NCBI RefSeq assembly: GCF_018199995.1
Contig: NZ_CP073578.1
Location: 1,116,001 to 1,180,000 of the forward strand
Reading direction: 5' to 3'
Length of the DNA: 64,000 bases
Source of the DNA: Photobacterium sp. GJ3
GTDB lineage: Bacteria; Pseudomonadota; Gammaproteobacteria; Enterobacterales; Vibrionaceae
In this document: piece by piece, positions 48,740 to 57,088 of the stretch
Layout: every line of letters begins with the position of its first letter
Numbering within the stretch: position 1 is the stretch's first letter
Position numbers and translations under genes: made by a program
Notes under the pieces: model-generated
What the model was told of the DNA's origin: nothing
Databases searched by the model: none
Seen by the model: only the letters and a program-made list of their open reading frames with translations

Positions 48740-50163
48740 TCCAGAGTACAGCGTCATACGCAACCCACTATGTTGGCAGTAAAGCGCTTGGCATGGATGC
48801 ATCTTTCAGCTGGCAAAGTTTTGCGGCTTCCGCCGTCGGCTCTGTCGCCAGTGTGGGCAGTGCTCAGTTCACGTCAGAGCTCGGTATTCTGGGAGATACC
48901 CTGAATGGCTTCGCCGGCGCGGCGGCTTCCAATGCAATCCGGGGAAATTCATTCAGAGATAACGCCGGACAAATGATGACCGATGCCTTCGGCAATGCGC
49001 TGGCGAATGTGGCGAGACAGGGGATGCAGCGTCAGGAGCACATGGCAGCACTTGTTGAGCGGATGGATGCACATGATCGTTTGCAGGGTCTGAAAAATGG
49101 ACAGATGGCGGTGGATCGTCAGGCATACGGTGCTGCATCAGAACGCCAAAGACAAGTTGCGCTCATGGATGAGGTGGGCAAGTTAAACCAGACCCGTGCA
49201 GATTCTCTGGCCGCGGACCGAAAGGCATATGTAGCCTCAGGGGCGACTCCGGTTAAACCGGCTAAAGTTGAAACGGTTGAGAGAAGGATGCCTTATGCTG
49301 CTGCCTCACCGTTTCCTGAAGTCAGGATTTGCACACCAGATAATCCGTTTGGATTGACTGCTGATGAAATGAAGGCAGGCGCATTAAGATTGGTTTCTGA
49401 TTTGAATCGAAATCGAGCGGTTGATGCAATTAACTATCCTCAACAGGTACCCACAGGACATCGTTTAGAAGCGCAGCCAGCCGACTGGATGCAAAGACAC
49501 ATGGATTATCTGGAAGCGAATAGTGAGGCTGCGCAACGGAGAGAAGTCTTTAATAATTCAACTCACGGGAAAGTTGCTCAGGGGGTTGCAGATGCGGGTG
49601 CTGGGTTATTGTTAGCCAGAAATCCGGTGAAATTGACTGCTGTATTGGGAGGTGTCGAAATTGCAAAACAAACTTATGATAATAAAGATACGATTGTTAA
49701 AATTGCTAATGAATCAATGCAAAATGGTGGGGTTACAGTAGCTTTCGGGGTCACACCTAGCTTTTCGTTGGGATCTCAGCAGGGAGCGGTGGCTGGTGGT
49801 ACATGGCTAGCATATGACCATGAAAATAGCTCTATGAACGGCGGTCTTTTTGGCAGTGCTGAGTATGGTGGAGACCTGTCTAGACCCAATATGACGTTTA
49901 ATCTTGGTGTTGAAGTTACTGTTTACACCTCACCTGATTACTCTGGTGCTTTAAGTGGGTCATATCAGTCAGCTTCAACTGCTTATCATTCAAGCTCTGC
50001 GAGCTATATTCGTGCGGCAGATGGCGCGATCGATGGATATCAATATGCTTACGATTTCTACGGTAAGTCTGTCTACAATTACAAGCATGATGGGGCTGCG
50101 CAGGCAAGTTTCGGGGTCGGTGATTATCGGACCTGGTCACAAGTTGAAGAGTGGTTTAAGTAA
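48706..50163 (+). CDS. C-terminal part of the giant YD-repeat protein (out of frame after G-run), candidate toxin module
   Basis: This frame is not an independent gene: read back to 48634 it continues smoothly as ANAANGAANAGAAGSTTNAS after the upstream LSGG, so it is the C-terminus of the giant protein, separated by one missing G in the run 48629-48634. First come hydrophobic, Gly/Ala-rich stretches (SFAASAVGSVASVGSAQF), then a helical linker. From about 49380 the base composition drops toward AT. The last 150 residues are Gly/Ser/Tyr-rich and look beta-stranded (FGVTPSFSLGSQQGAVAGG, SPDYSGALSGSYQSASTAYH). No known toxin domain is recognised. It overlaps the next gene by one base, as effector and immunity genes often do. 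The ATG at 48706 has no good ribosome site. Confidence 0.75.
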   Translation: MPLSTRISHGLVQSTASYATHYVGSKALGMDASFSWQSFAASAVGSVASVGSAQFTSELGILGDTLNGFAGAAASNAIRGNSFRDNAGQMMTDAFGNALANVARQGMQRQEHMAALVERMDAHDRLQGLKNGQMAVDRQAYGAASERQRQVALMDEVGKLNQTRADSLAADRKAYVASGATPVKPAKVETVERRMPYAAASPFPEVRICTPDNPFGLTADEMKAGALRLVSDLNRNRAVDAINYPQQVPTGHRLEAQPADWMQRHMDYLEANSEAAQRREVFNNSTHGKVAQGVADAGAGLLLARNPVKLTAVLGGVEIAKQTYDNKDTIVKIANESMQNGGVTVAFGVTPSFSLGSQQGAVAGGTWLAYDHENSSMNGGLFGSAEYGGDLSRPNMTFNLGVEVTVYTSPDYSGALSGSYQSASTAYHSSSASYIRAADGAIDGYQYAYDFYGKSVYNYKHDGAAQASFGVGDYRTWSQVEEWFK

Positions 50164-50600
50164 TGGTACATAGACGTGTCATATGGCCGATATTATTCGC
50201 TGCAATATTATTGATTTCTATTTTTATACTTCAACTGGATTCAAAAAAACTAGAGAAGCATATTGTGGAATTGAATAATCTCAGTTCTCAGTCTGTGTAT
50301 CAGGTCCATGAGAATAAAGCCAGGCTTTATCATGTACCTTCACATGGGAGGTTGGGGGAAATGTATTCGTGCTTAAAAAGCTACCGCCCTCTGGCAACTC
50401 GTAAAGTGAAAAAAGAGGGTGAAGGTAAATCTGGCACGATAACGTTGGCGCTGGGAACTTATGAAATCTACCTTAGTGTTGCGCGGGGTGAGGCTTATGG
50501 AATGGTTCTCGAGAAATACAAATCGGATGGGAGTCTGGAGTGGCGAACGGGCCCATCCGCTGTAAATTGTGATCTGAATCTTCTGAAGAAGGAAAAATAA
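50163..50600 (+). CDS. Small membrane-anchored protein, candidate immunity protein
   Basis: A 145-aa protein starting at ATG 50163, overlapping the stop of the giant gene by one base. The N-terminus has a single hydrophobic anchor (VIWPILFAAILLISIFIL) preceded by basic residues; the rest would face the periplasm and holds two cysteines (C70, C136) that could pair. The gene shares the AT-rich composition of the preceding C-terminal module. Position, size and composition match immunity genes of polymorphic toxins, and an outward-facing anchored domain would protect against a toxin acting from the periplasm. No family recognised, so the role is inference from context. Confidence 0.65.
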   Translation: MVHRRVIWPILFAAILLISIFILQLDSKKLEKHIVELNNLSSQSVYQVHENKARLYHVPSHGRLGEMYSCLKSYRPLATRKVKKEGEGKSGTITLALGTYEIYLSVARGEAYGMVLEKYKSDGSLEWRTGPSAVNCDLNLLKKEK

Positions 50601-50633
50601 ACTGAACAGATTGTTTGGTTGAAAACTCAATTG

Positions 50634-50663
50634 AAAAGCTCAGGCGAAGTTCTGAGCTTTTTT
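50634..50663 (+). terminator. Terminator closing the giant protein/immunity unit
   Basis: AAAAGCTCAG / CTGAGCTTTT, eight-base loop and a T run, 34 bases after the small membrane protein stop. It separates this unit from the radical SAM genes. Confidence 0.88.
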
Positions 50664-50837
50664 GTTTGACGGTTCGAGAGGGCGCAGGGCTACGGCCAGA
50701 AGTGGGAGGTGAAACTTGAATTAGCTTTTAAAGCTCAAAAGAACAATCCAAAGCTGCGATCAGCTTTCTCTTCAAAAAGGTGAGATTAAGTTGAGTCATC
50801 TAGAACCAGCACTAAGACAGCTATCACGAGACAGAAC

Positions 50838-51964
50838 ATGTGCTCATTCGAAAACAAAATTGACATTGTCGATATCACGGCAGGCGAACCCTTATTGTGT
50901 AAAACGCCCTTTCATCAGGTACTCGTCGATCAAAAGGGTGATTTGTACATCTGCTGTGGGTCACACATCCAAAACATGACGCCCGTTGCCGGGAACTTGC
51001 TTCAACAGGATGCGATGGACATCTGGAACAATGATATCTACAAGACCTTCAGAATGTCCTTTGCCGATGGCAGCTTGAGGTACTGTAATGACAAAACCTG
51101 CTCTGCGGCAGCCAATAAAGACAATCCGGCGCTGCGTCACCTGATCCATTCCGTGGATGAAATTGAAAACGATCCCGGCTTAAGCAGCAGTAACTTTTCC
51201 GACTATCTGAATGATCCGGAAGGTTTTGACGGCACACTGGGCAGCCCGCCGACCCGTCTCTATTTAGGCATGGATCCTTCCTGTAACTTGCAGTGCCCTT
51301 CATGCCGCAATGAATTGTACATGGAAGAGCAAGGGAGCAAGCGACTCGATACCATTTACACCAATTTGCGAAGTATTACGCCCGGGATTGAGTTTCTGGA
51401 ATTCGATGGTGCCGGAGATGTGTTTGCCAGTCGCTGGTATCAGAAATTTCTTCATCAGTTTCCGGCAGATGATTTTCCGAACCTGAAAATGGTGACCTTG
51501 CGCTCGAACGGCATCCTTTGGACAGAAAAGAACTGGTATCGCATTCACCCTTATCTTCGTTCTCTGGTTGTTAACGCCTGTATTTCAGTGGATGCGGCCA
51601 CTGCAGAAACCTATGTAAAGGTGCGGGGGCCTGTTATGAGACTCTGATGAAGAATCTGACATTTGTTCAGCGTTTGCGTCAGATGGGAGAAATCAGCGAT
51701 ATCACACTGGTGATGGTTTACCGAAAGAGCAACTATCAGGAAATTCCGGCTTTTATTGAGCTGGGGAAAACGCTTGGTGCAAGCTATCTGGTGATCCATC
51801 CGTTACAAGCCTGGTCTGAGTCGGCCTATGTGATTGAAGGAAATTATGACAGTGAGGCGATTCACCTGAAGTCTCATCCGCAACACAGCGAGTTTCAGGA
51901 TTTTGTTTTGAAGCATGGCATTGTCAGTGGTTACAGTGAATCTGCATGGATTGATTTTGCTTAG
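50838..51964 (+). pseudogene. Radical SAM protein with N-terminal auxiliary cysteine cluster, frameshifted
   Basis: Two frames, 50838-51647 and 51647-51964, make one gene of 375 codons. The break is in the G5 run at 51625-51629: one more G turns VRGPVMRL-stop into VRGACYETLMKNLTF, which aligns with RRGGSFTRLLENLEF in the paralogue at 52501. The radical SAM motif DPSCNLQCPSC gives C149, C153 and C156. Ahead of it lie C39-C40, C83 and C88 in a SPASM-like arrangement (DLYICCGSHI, WNNDIYKTFR, GSLRYCNDKTC), which is usually found after, not before, the radical SAM core. Substrate unknown. Genuine mutation and sequencing error are both possible. Confidence 0.8.
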
Positions 51965-52500
51965 TCGTTTGTATTCTTTTTATTGTGGTTGTTTTATGCG
52001 CAGGTGAAGACCGATGCTGAACATGAATCAACTCAGAACATCCGCCACACAGAATTTCAGACGCTTTCTTTCAGATTGAGGAATATCTTTTATTGTTGAG
52101 TGAAATTTCATCAAATATACCCTTGAAGTAATTTGTGACTGCTTGATGCTATTGATATTGCTCAAATGGGATGAGTAAATATCTTTTTGCTATTTCTTTC
52201 TTGGATCCATTATTTTAGTAAATGGATCAAATCAAATAAGAGTCCACCCACATTACATCTAATTAACCTTTCTTTAACTTTCAGCAGGCTGCTTATGTTA
52301 TTTGGGTATATTTAGCTCTCGATTGAATTGTTTTTGAGAATAAATCTTTACGGAAGCAGTTTATCAAAAATGTAATGTCCATCATTTTTCACAATAAATG
52401 GAATCAACCATGAAAATATTTGCAATAACGTTGCAATAAATAATGTGAACGCTGCATATAAATCTAATTATTAATATTGTGGTGTCAAAATGCTGTCGGT
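51965..52500. other. AT-rich intergenic region between the two radical SAM genes
   Basis: About 535 AT-rich bases without a supported gene. A 21-codon frame at 52014-52079 follows AGGTGAAG and could encode a tiny peptide, but is too short to trust. A promoter for the second radical SAM gene is expected in the right half; I cannot single one out. Confidence 0.35.
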
Positions 52501-54153
52501 ATGATGCGTACAACGGATGGAGAGAGATTGCTTGTCGCTTATGAAATGAGCGAAAAAAGCATGGCTGTATGGTGTATGGATAAAATAGAAATCTTGGATG
52601 TCACAGACACGGAGGAAAATAACCTTCGCGTTTGGTTGAATTCGCAACTCGCACAACTGTGGGATGCGGATGCGTCTTCAATTTCTGAACTGATACAAAA
52701 GTACTTTGATGACAATCACCGTGCTGGACTGTACACCGTTGGCGTCACTGAAAGCTTCGGAAAACAGGAAGAACTGGTGTTTTCTGAGCATGAAACTGTT
52801 TATAGCGCCTGGAAGAAGACAAGCTCTCGTTCTTTTATCGAGTGGGCAAGAAACAATGGTCTGGATCAATTTCCCTATGTCATGAATGGCCGGGTATTTA
52901 CAGACAATCGTGCAGATGTCATTCACCATCGCTTGCCATCCGATTTTATTACCTTGCGGTTACTGCGGAATTACCCGGCACCATTAAAAGCAATTTTGCA
53001 ATGGAATGGTGTTCAAAGTCTGGATGCATTGAGTGCACTGGACGAAATTCAGCTGTTCCTGAGAAATGAACCGGCACTTCAGGACTGGGATTGGACAGAG
53101 GGCGTGCGGAATCAGAAAGGTGAAAACCTTTATTGTATTTCACCATTCCGTGAATTGATTCTGGTGAATGATGGTGCTTACTTTTGCTGTAGTGCCTGGC
53201 ATGGTTATCCGAGTATCGGGGATCCCAGAGACGAAGCGCTCGACAGTTTATGGAATAATGAGGATGCGGCTGAATTCCGAAAATCGATTCTGGACGGTTC
53301 GTACCGGTATTGTCGTCATGACGTGTGCCCGAAACTGGTGAATCCGGAATCACAACTGAAAACCTTCAGGGAGTTACCTGATGCCATTCAGTACGGCATT
53401 TTGAAGGAGACCGGTGACTTAGAGACTGGGTTTGAGTTCATCAATTATGGTTTTGACCCTTCCTGTAATCTGTCGTGCCCATCGTGCCGGCATGATGTGA
53501 TTCTTGCTGAAGGAAAAGCAGCCGATGATATCAAATTCATTGAGCGTCAGATTGAAGCAAACAGTGCAGATTTACAGGAGCTTTATATCTCGGGTGCCGG
53601 TGATGCGTTTGGGTCGCCGTTCTCAAGGGATTTTCTGGCACGGATGAAAGAGGAGAACTTTCCAAGCCTGAATTCAATTTTGCTCCATTGTAATGGTCAG
53701 CTGTTTAACGATTTTATCTGGCAAAAGTTACCGGATTTTGTCCGTGAACGTATTCACTATGTTGAGATATCTATTGACGGAGCTTGCCAGAAAACTTATG
53801 AAACCAACCGGCGAGGGGGCAGCTTCACAAGACTTCTGGAGAACCTGGAATTTATTCGTGAACTGAAGCAGCGTGGGGAACTGGGTTACATTAAATTCAG
53901 CTTTGTGGTGCAACAGAACAACTATCAAGAAATGCCTTCTTTTGTTGAATTTGCCAAAACCTATCATGCCGATTGTGCATTTTTCTCGCGATTGATGAAT
54001 TGGGGAACCTTTTCAACCGATGAATATTTAGCCCGGGATGTTGCGAATCGATCACATGATCATTTTCCGGATTTGCTGCGGGTTTTAACTGATCCAGTTT
54101 TTAACAATGATATCGTTGATTTAACAAATTTGAATCATTTAATCAAAAATTAA
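52501..54153 (+). CDS. Radical SAM protein with N-terminal SPASM-like cluster (paralogue of the preceding gene)
   Basis: A 550-aa protein from ATG 52501; a TTG at 52477 is also open and no ribosome site decides between them. Residues 1-200 are an extra domain absent from the first paralogue. Then comes the auxiliary cluster region with C229-C230, C271 and C276 (GAYFCCSAWHG, LDSLWNNEDAAEFRKS, GSYRYCRHDVC), then the radical SAM core with C322, C326 and C329 in DPSCNLSCPSC. The glycine motif is probably SGAGDAF and a later beta strand is VEISIDGA. The order auxiliary cluster then core is the reverse of ordinary SPASM enzymes. It could be a peptide or protein modifying enzyme; the neighbours suggest the flagellar proteins or the giant protein as targets, by inference only. 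Confidence 0.82.
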   Translation: MMRTTDGERLLVAYEMSEKSMAVWCMDKIEILDVTDTEENNLRVWLNSQLAQLWDADASSISELIQKYFDDNHRAGLYTVGVTESFGKQEELVFSEHETVYSAWKKTSSRSFIEWARNNGLDQFPYVMNGRVFTDNRADVIHHRLPSDFITLRLLRNYPAPLKAILQWNGVQSLDALSALDEIQLFLRNEPALQDWDWTEGVRNQKGENLYCISPFRELILVNDGAYFCCSAWHGYPSIGDPRDEALDSLWNNEDAAEFRKSILDGSYRYCRHDVCPKLVNPESQLKTFRELPDAIQYGILKETGDLETGFEFINYGFDPSCNLSCPSCRHDVILAEGKAADDIKFIERQIEANSADLQELYISGAGDAFGSPFSRDFLARMKEENFPSLNSILLHCNGQLFNDFIWQKLPDFVRERIHYVEISIDGACQKTYETNRRGGSFTRLLENLEFIRELKQRGELGYIKFSFVVQQNNYQEMPSFVEFAKTYHADCAFFSRLMNWGTFSTDEYLARDVANRSHDHFPDLLRVLTDPVFNNDIVDLTNLNHLIKN

Positions 54154-54366
54154 AAATAAATGTTTTGCCGTGTTATGTGATGTTCAAAAAATACTCTTTG
54201 AATGATTGATATCATTGTTGTGAAATTTATTTTTGTGAAAAATATAATGAATATTACATTCTGTTTTGTGATAGAAGAATTCGAGGAACGTTTATCTTTT
54301 CTATAAGATCATCTTTGAAATAGTCTGAGCGAAAGACTGATCTATTTATTCGTGCGTGAGGAAACT

Positions 54367-54897
54367 ATGCTGCACTTTGAAATGTTCTCTACAGAAGAGC
54401 TTTTGGCTTTTGCTGCGCTTGATCTTGAAAATGACAATCTTTTTCAAGGGATGGAAAAGCTTAAGCATTTAAAAAACAACCAGGTTGTATCGGACGAACT
54501 GGATTCAATGTTGGGCAGCGTTTATGCAAAGCTTCAGTTATTTGAACAAGCTGTTGAGCATTATTCAGCCCTGCTGGAAAGAACCCCCTCCCGCTTGCAT
54601 GAACGATTTCAGTTGGGGATGGTGTACCGGGAAATCAATGAACTGGGGAAAGCCGCAGAATGCTGGGACATCGTGCTGGAGTCCGAAGAAAATTATCCGC
54701 CGGTACTGTTTCACAAAGCCTTGCTATTGATTTTGACCGGTGAAGACGCACAGGCCAAATCACTGTTGCAGCAACTGGTTGCGACAGCAGAAAGCGATAA
54801 CTATTACGTCGAAAGAGCGCTTGGCGTCTTAGAGGAAATGGCGGCTGCGGTACAAGAGCCTTCTCCGGTGACGAAGAAGCTTGATCAGGTTCATTAA
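54367..54897 (+). CDS. TPR-repeat protein, first gene of the flagellar run
   Basis: A 176-aa helical protein; ATG 54367 has GAGGAA upstream and is preferred to the GTG at 54352. Tetratricopeptide-like repeats are visible from about residue 50 (LGSVYAKLQLFEQAVEHYSALLERTP, LGMVYREINELGKAAECWDIVLE). No signal or membrane segment, so probably a cytoplasmic chaperone or scaffold. It is followed closely by a second TPR gene and then fliQ, so it belongs to the flagellar operon. A short inverted repeat AGTCT-N7-AGACT lies upstream. Confidence 0.75.
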   Translation: MLHFEMFSTEELLAFAALDLENDNLFQGMEKLKHLKNNQVVSDELDSMLGSVYAKLQLFEQAVEHYSALLERTPSRLHERFQLGMVYREINELGKAAECWDIVLESEENYPPVLFHKALLLILTGEDAQAKSLLQQLVATAESDNYYVERALGVLEEMAAAVQEPSPVTKKLDQVH

Positions 54898-54912
54898 TAG
54901 TAAGTGATAACG

Positions 54913-56034
54913 ATGTCCCTTCAACGATTGAAAGAATTTCTTGAAATGGATCCCTCTAATGTGTTGCTGGCACTTGATCTGATCGAGGGGCTGGCGAAGC
55001 AGGGGGATGTTCAGGCGGCGCTGCACATTGTGAATCAGTCGTTGGCACTGAATCCGGATCATGCCGATTTGATCAGTTGGAAGGGACACTTGTGTCTGGC
55101 ATTACAGCAGTATGATGCGGCTGTACAGGCATACCATGCATTGTTCCGGCATGGTTATACGCAGCCGGGGCTGAAAATCAATTGTGCGCTGGCATGTTTC
55201 CAGCAGGGGCAATATGAAGCGGCTCATGACCTGCTGGAACAGGTGCCTGAGCTGGATGTTGCCAATACGCTGCTGAAAGCACGCTGTCTGGCCCATATGG
55301 AAAACGTCTCACAGGCGATCGCAGAAACATATGGTTTGCTGACGGCGTGCACACCTGAGCAGCATGCAGAGGTGCATGGGCTGCTGTCGTTACTGTATCT
55401 GGATGATGCGCAGTACGAGGTGGCTGAAAAGCATTGTCGTGCATCGTTGCAGCTGGATCATCATCAGCGTGATGCTTTGATCACCCGCGCAAGTTTGTCT
55501 CTGTATCGTTTAGAGATTGATACAGCCTTGAAGGTTCTGGACCCCTTAATGGCGCAGTATCCGGAAATGGGACGTCTGATGGCGATGAAGGCTTTGGCCT
55601 TGATGTATGTTCATCAATATGATGCTGCCATTCAATGGTATGAAAAAGCCTGCCAGAAAATGCCGGGGCATGTCGGGAGCCGGGTGAATTTAGGCTGGTG
55701 TTATTTTTCGGTCATGAACTACGACGGTGCAGAATCCTGTTTCAAAGCCGGATTGAAAATCGACAGAAATTTTGCGGAATGTCATGGCGGACTGGCGATT
55801 GTGAATGCAATTCGGGAAAAATGGTCTGATTCGCAAGAACAATTCAAACGTGCGCTGAAGCTGGACGCAAATTGTGCATCGGCATTGTTTGCAAGAGCAT
55901 TATATTTTCAGGTGAAAGGAAAAGCGAAAGAAGCTGAATCCATTATGACTGGGCTGATGGCATTCAAATCAGAGTTGAGTGCTGACAATCTGTCTGATGT
56001 TGTCATGAAAACGCTGATGAGTCGTCGGCATTAA
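54913..56034 (+). CDS. TPR-repeat protein upstream of fliQ
   Basis: A 373-aa protein built of about nine tetratricopeptide repeats (LDLIEGLAKQGDVQAALHIV, DAAVQAYHALFRHGY, YDAAIQWYEKACQKMPGH, NYDGAESCFKAGLKID). ATG 54913 is preferred over a GTG three codons earlier. No signal peptide. The stop is one base before the fliQ start, so it is translated with the flagellar export genes. It may be an export chaperone, assembly factor or glycosylation-related TPR protein; sequence does not say which. Confidence 0.8.
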   Translation: MSLQRLKEFLEMDPSNVLLALDLIEGLAKQGDVQAALHIVNQSLALNPDHADLISWKGHLCLALQQYDAAVQAYHALFRHGYTQPGLKINCALACFQQGQYEAAHDLLEQVPELDVANTLLKARCLAHMENVSQAIAETYGLLTACTPEQHAEVHGLLSLLYLDDAQYEVAEKHCRASLQLDHHQRDALITRASLSLYRLEIDTALKVLDPLMAQYPEMGRLMAMKALALMYVHQYDAAIQWYEKACQKMPGHVGSRVNLGWCYFSVMNYDGAESCFKAGLKIDRNFAECHGGLAIVNAIREKWSDSQEQFKRALKLDANCASALFARALYFQVKGKAKEAESIMTGLMAFKSELSADNLSDVVMKTLMSRRH

Positions 56035-56035
56035 T

Positions 56036-56299
56036 ATGGACAAAGATGCGGCCAGCTATTTGCTCAGTGAATTAATGCATGTGGCTTTTGTGATTTGTGG
56101 GCCGATTTTATTGGTGGCTCTTGTTGTCGGATTGCTGATCAGTATTTTACAGGTTGTGACACAAATACAGGAAATGACATTAACCTTTGTACCAAAAATG
56201 ATTGCAGTTGCGCTCGTGATTATGGTGATGTCGAATTGGATGCTTGGGGTTTTATCTGAATTTACAATCAATTTATTTGAGTATGCGGCGAGTTTGTGA
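56036..56299 (+). CDS. fliQ: Flagellar export apparatus protein FliQ
   Basis: An 87-aa protein with two membrane helices (VAFVICGPILLVALVVGLLISI and MIAVALVIMVMSNWMLGVL) around the conserved loop QVVTQIQEMTLTFVPKM. FliQ packs with FliP and FliR into the export gate of the flagellar type III system. FliP is not in the window and must be encoded elsewhere. The end overlaps fliR by four bases. Confidence 0.95.
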   Translation: MDKDAASYLLSELMHVAFVICGPILLVALVVGLLISILQVVTQIQEMTLTFVPKMIAVALVIMVMSNWMLGVLSEFTINLFEYAASL

Positions 56300-57078
56300 C
56301 AGTAAATGCTGTATTAATTGACTGGCAATCTTATACGGTTGTATTTTTTCTCATCATTTTAAGAATTACTCCGGCCTTGGTGTTCAGGAGTATTAACCCG
56401 TTATCTATGTTACCGCCATTTATTAAACTGGTGGTGACCGTTGTAATTGGTGTGATGATTTCTCTTCACACAATCGATGACAATTTAATTCAACGCGCTG
56501 TGCAGTTAGAGGGTACGGCATTGGCGGTAGCGTGCCTGAACGAGTTCTTTATTGGTTTGGTTTTCTGGTTCGCTCTCGTTGTGACTTACGGTGCGATATT
56601 TACATTCTTGAAACTGCTCGATATGCAGGTGGGCTTTAACCCAATGGGGATATTTAATCCGGCGATGCAAGAATCGGAGCCGATTCTGACCCGGGCAATT
56701 ATTATTTTTATTTCACTGATGTTTTTTGTCAGTAATGCGCATTACACCGTCATTGAATTACTGGCTGCTTCATTAACGCATTATCCGGTCTTGTCTGGTC
56801 CCGGAGAACCGCAATTAGAGATGATGATTGCATTGTTTTCATCACAGATGATTCTGGCTTTCCTTCTGGCGCTGCCTGTGATGATTGCCATCTTCTGGGT
56901 AGACCTGATTTTGGGGCTCTGTAACAAAGTGATGCCGCAAATCAACATTTACTTTGTCGGTTTACCGGCCAAGACTGCCGTGGCTTTCCTAGTTCTGGGG
57001 ATTTCTGCCAGACATGTCAGTGAAATGACTGACCGGTTATTTGACGGTGTCTTTTCGTACTGGCTCTCGCTTTATTGA
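56296..57078 (+). CDS. fliR: Flagellar export apparatus protein FliR
   Basis: A 260-aa multi-pass membrane protein starting at GTG 56296 inside the fliQ stop (GTGA overlap). It shows the FliR pattern: FLIILRITPALVFRSI at the N-terminus, a central GFNPMGIFNPAMQESEPI loop (the conserved region seen as the D-P-x-x-x loop in FliR proteins) and a long C-terminal helix segment. It is part of the export gate with FliP and FliQ. Confidence 0.95.
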   Translation: MTVNAVLIDWQSYTVVFFLIILRITPALVFRSINPLSMLPPFIKLVVTVVIGVMISLHTIDDNLIQRAVQLEGTALAVACLNEFFIGLVFWFALVVTYGAIFTFLKLLDMQVGFNPMGIFNPAMQESEPILTRAIIIFISLMFFVSNAHYTVIELLAASLTHYPVLSGPGEPQLEMMIALFSSQMILAFLLALPVMIAIFWVDLILGLCNKVMPQINIYFVGLPAKTAVAFLVLGISARHVSEMTDRLFDGVFSYWLSLY

Positions 57079-57088
57079 GGACACGCGT

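Noticed and set aside
52014..52079. 21-codon frame after the first radical SAM gene, possible precursor peptide
   Set aside because: AGGTGAAG precedes it, but the peptide has no cysteine or leader-like pattern and is too short to separate from chance without conservation data.
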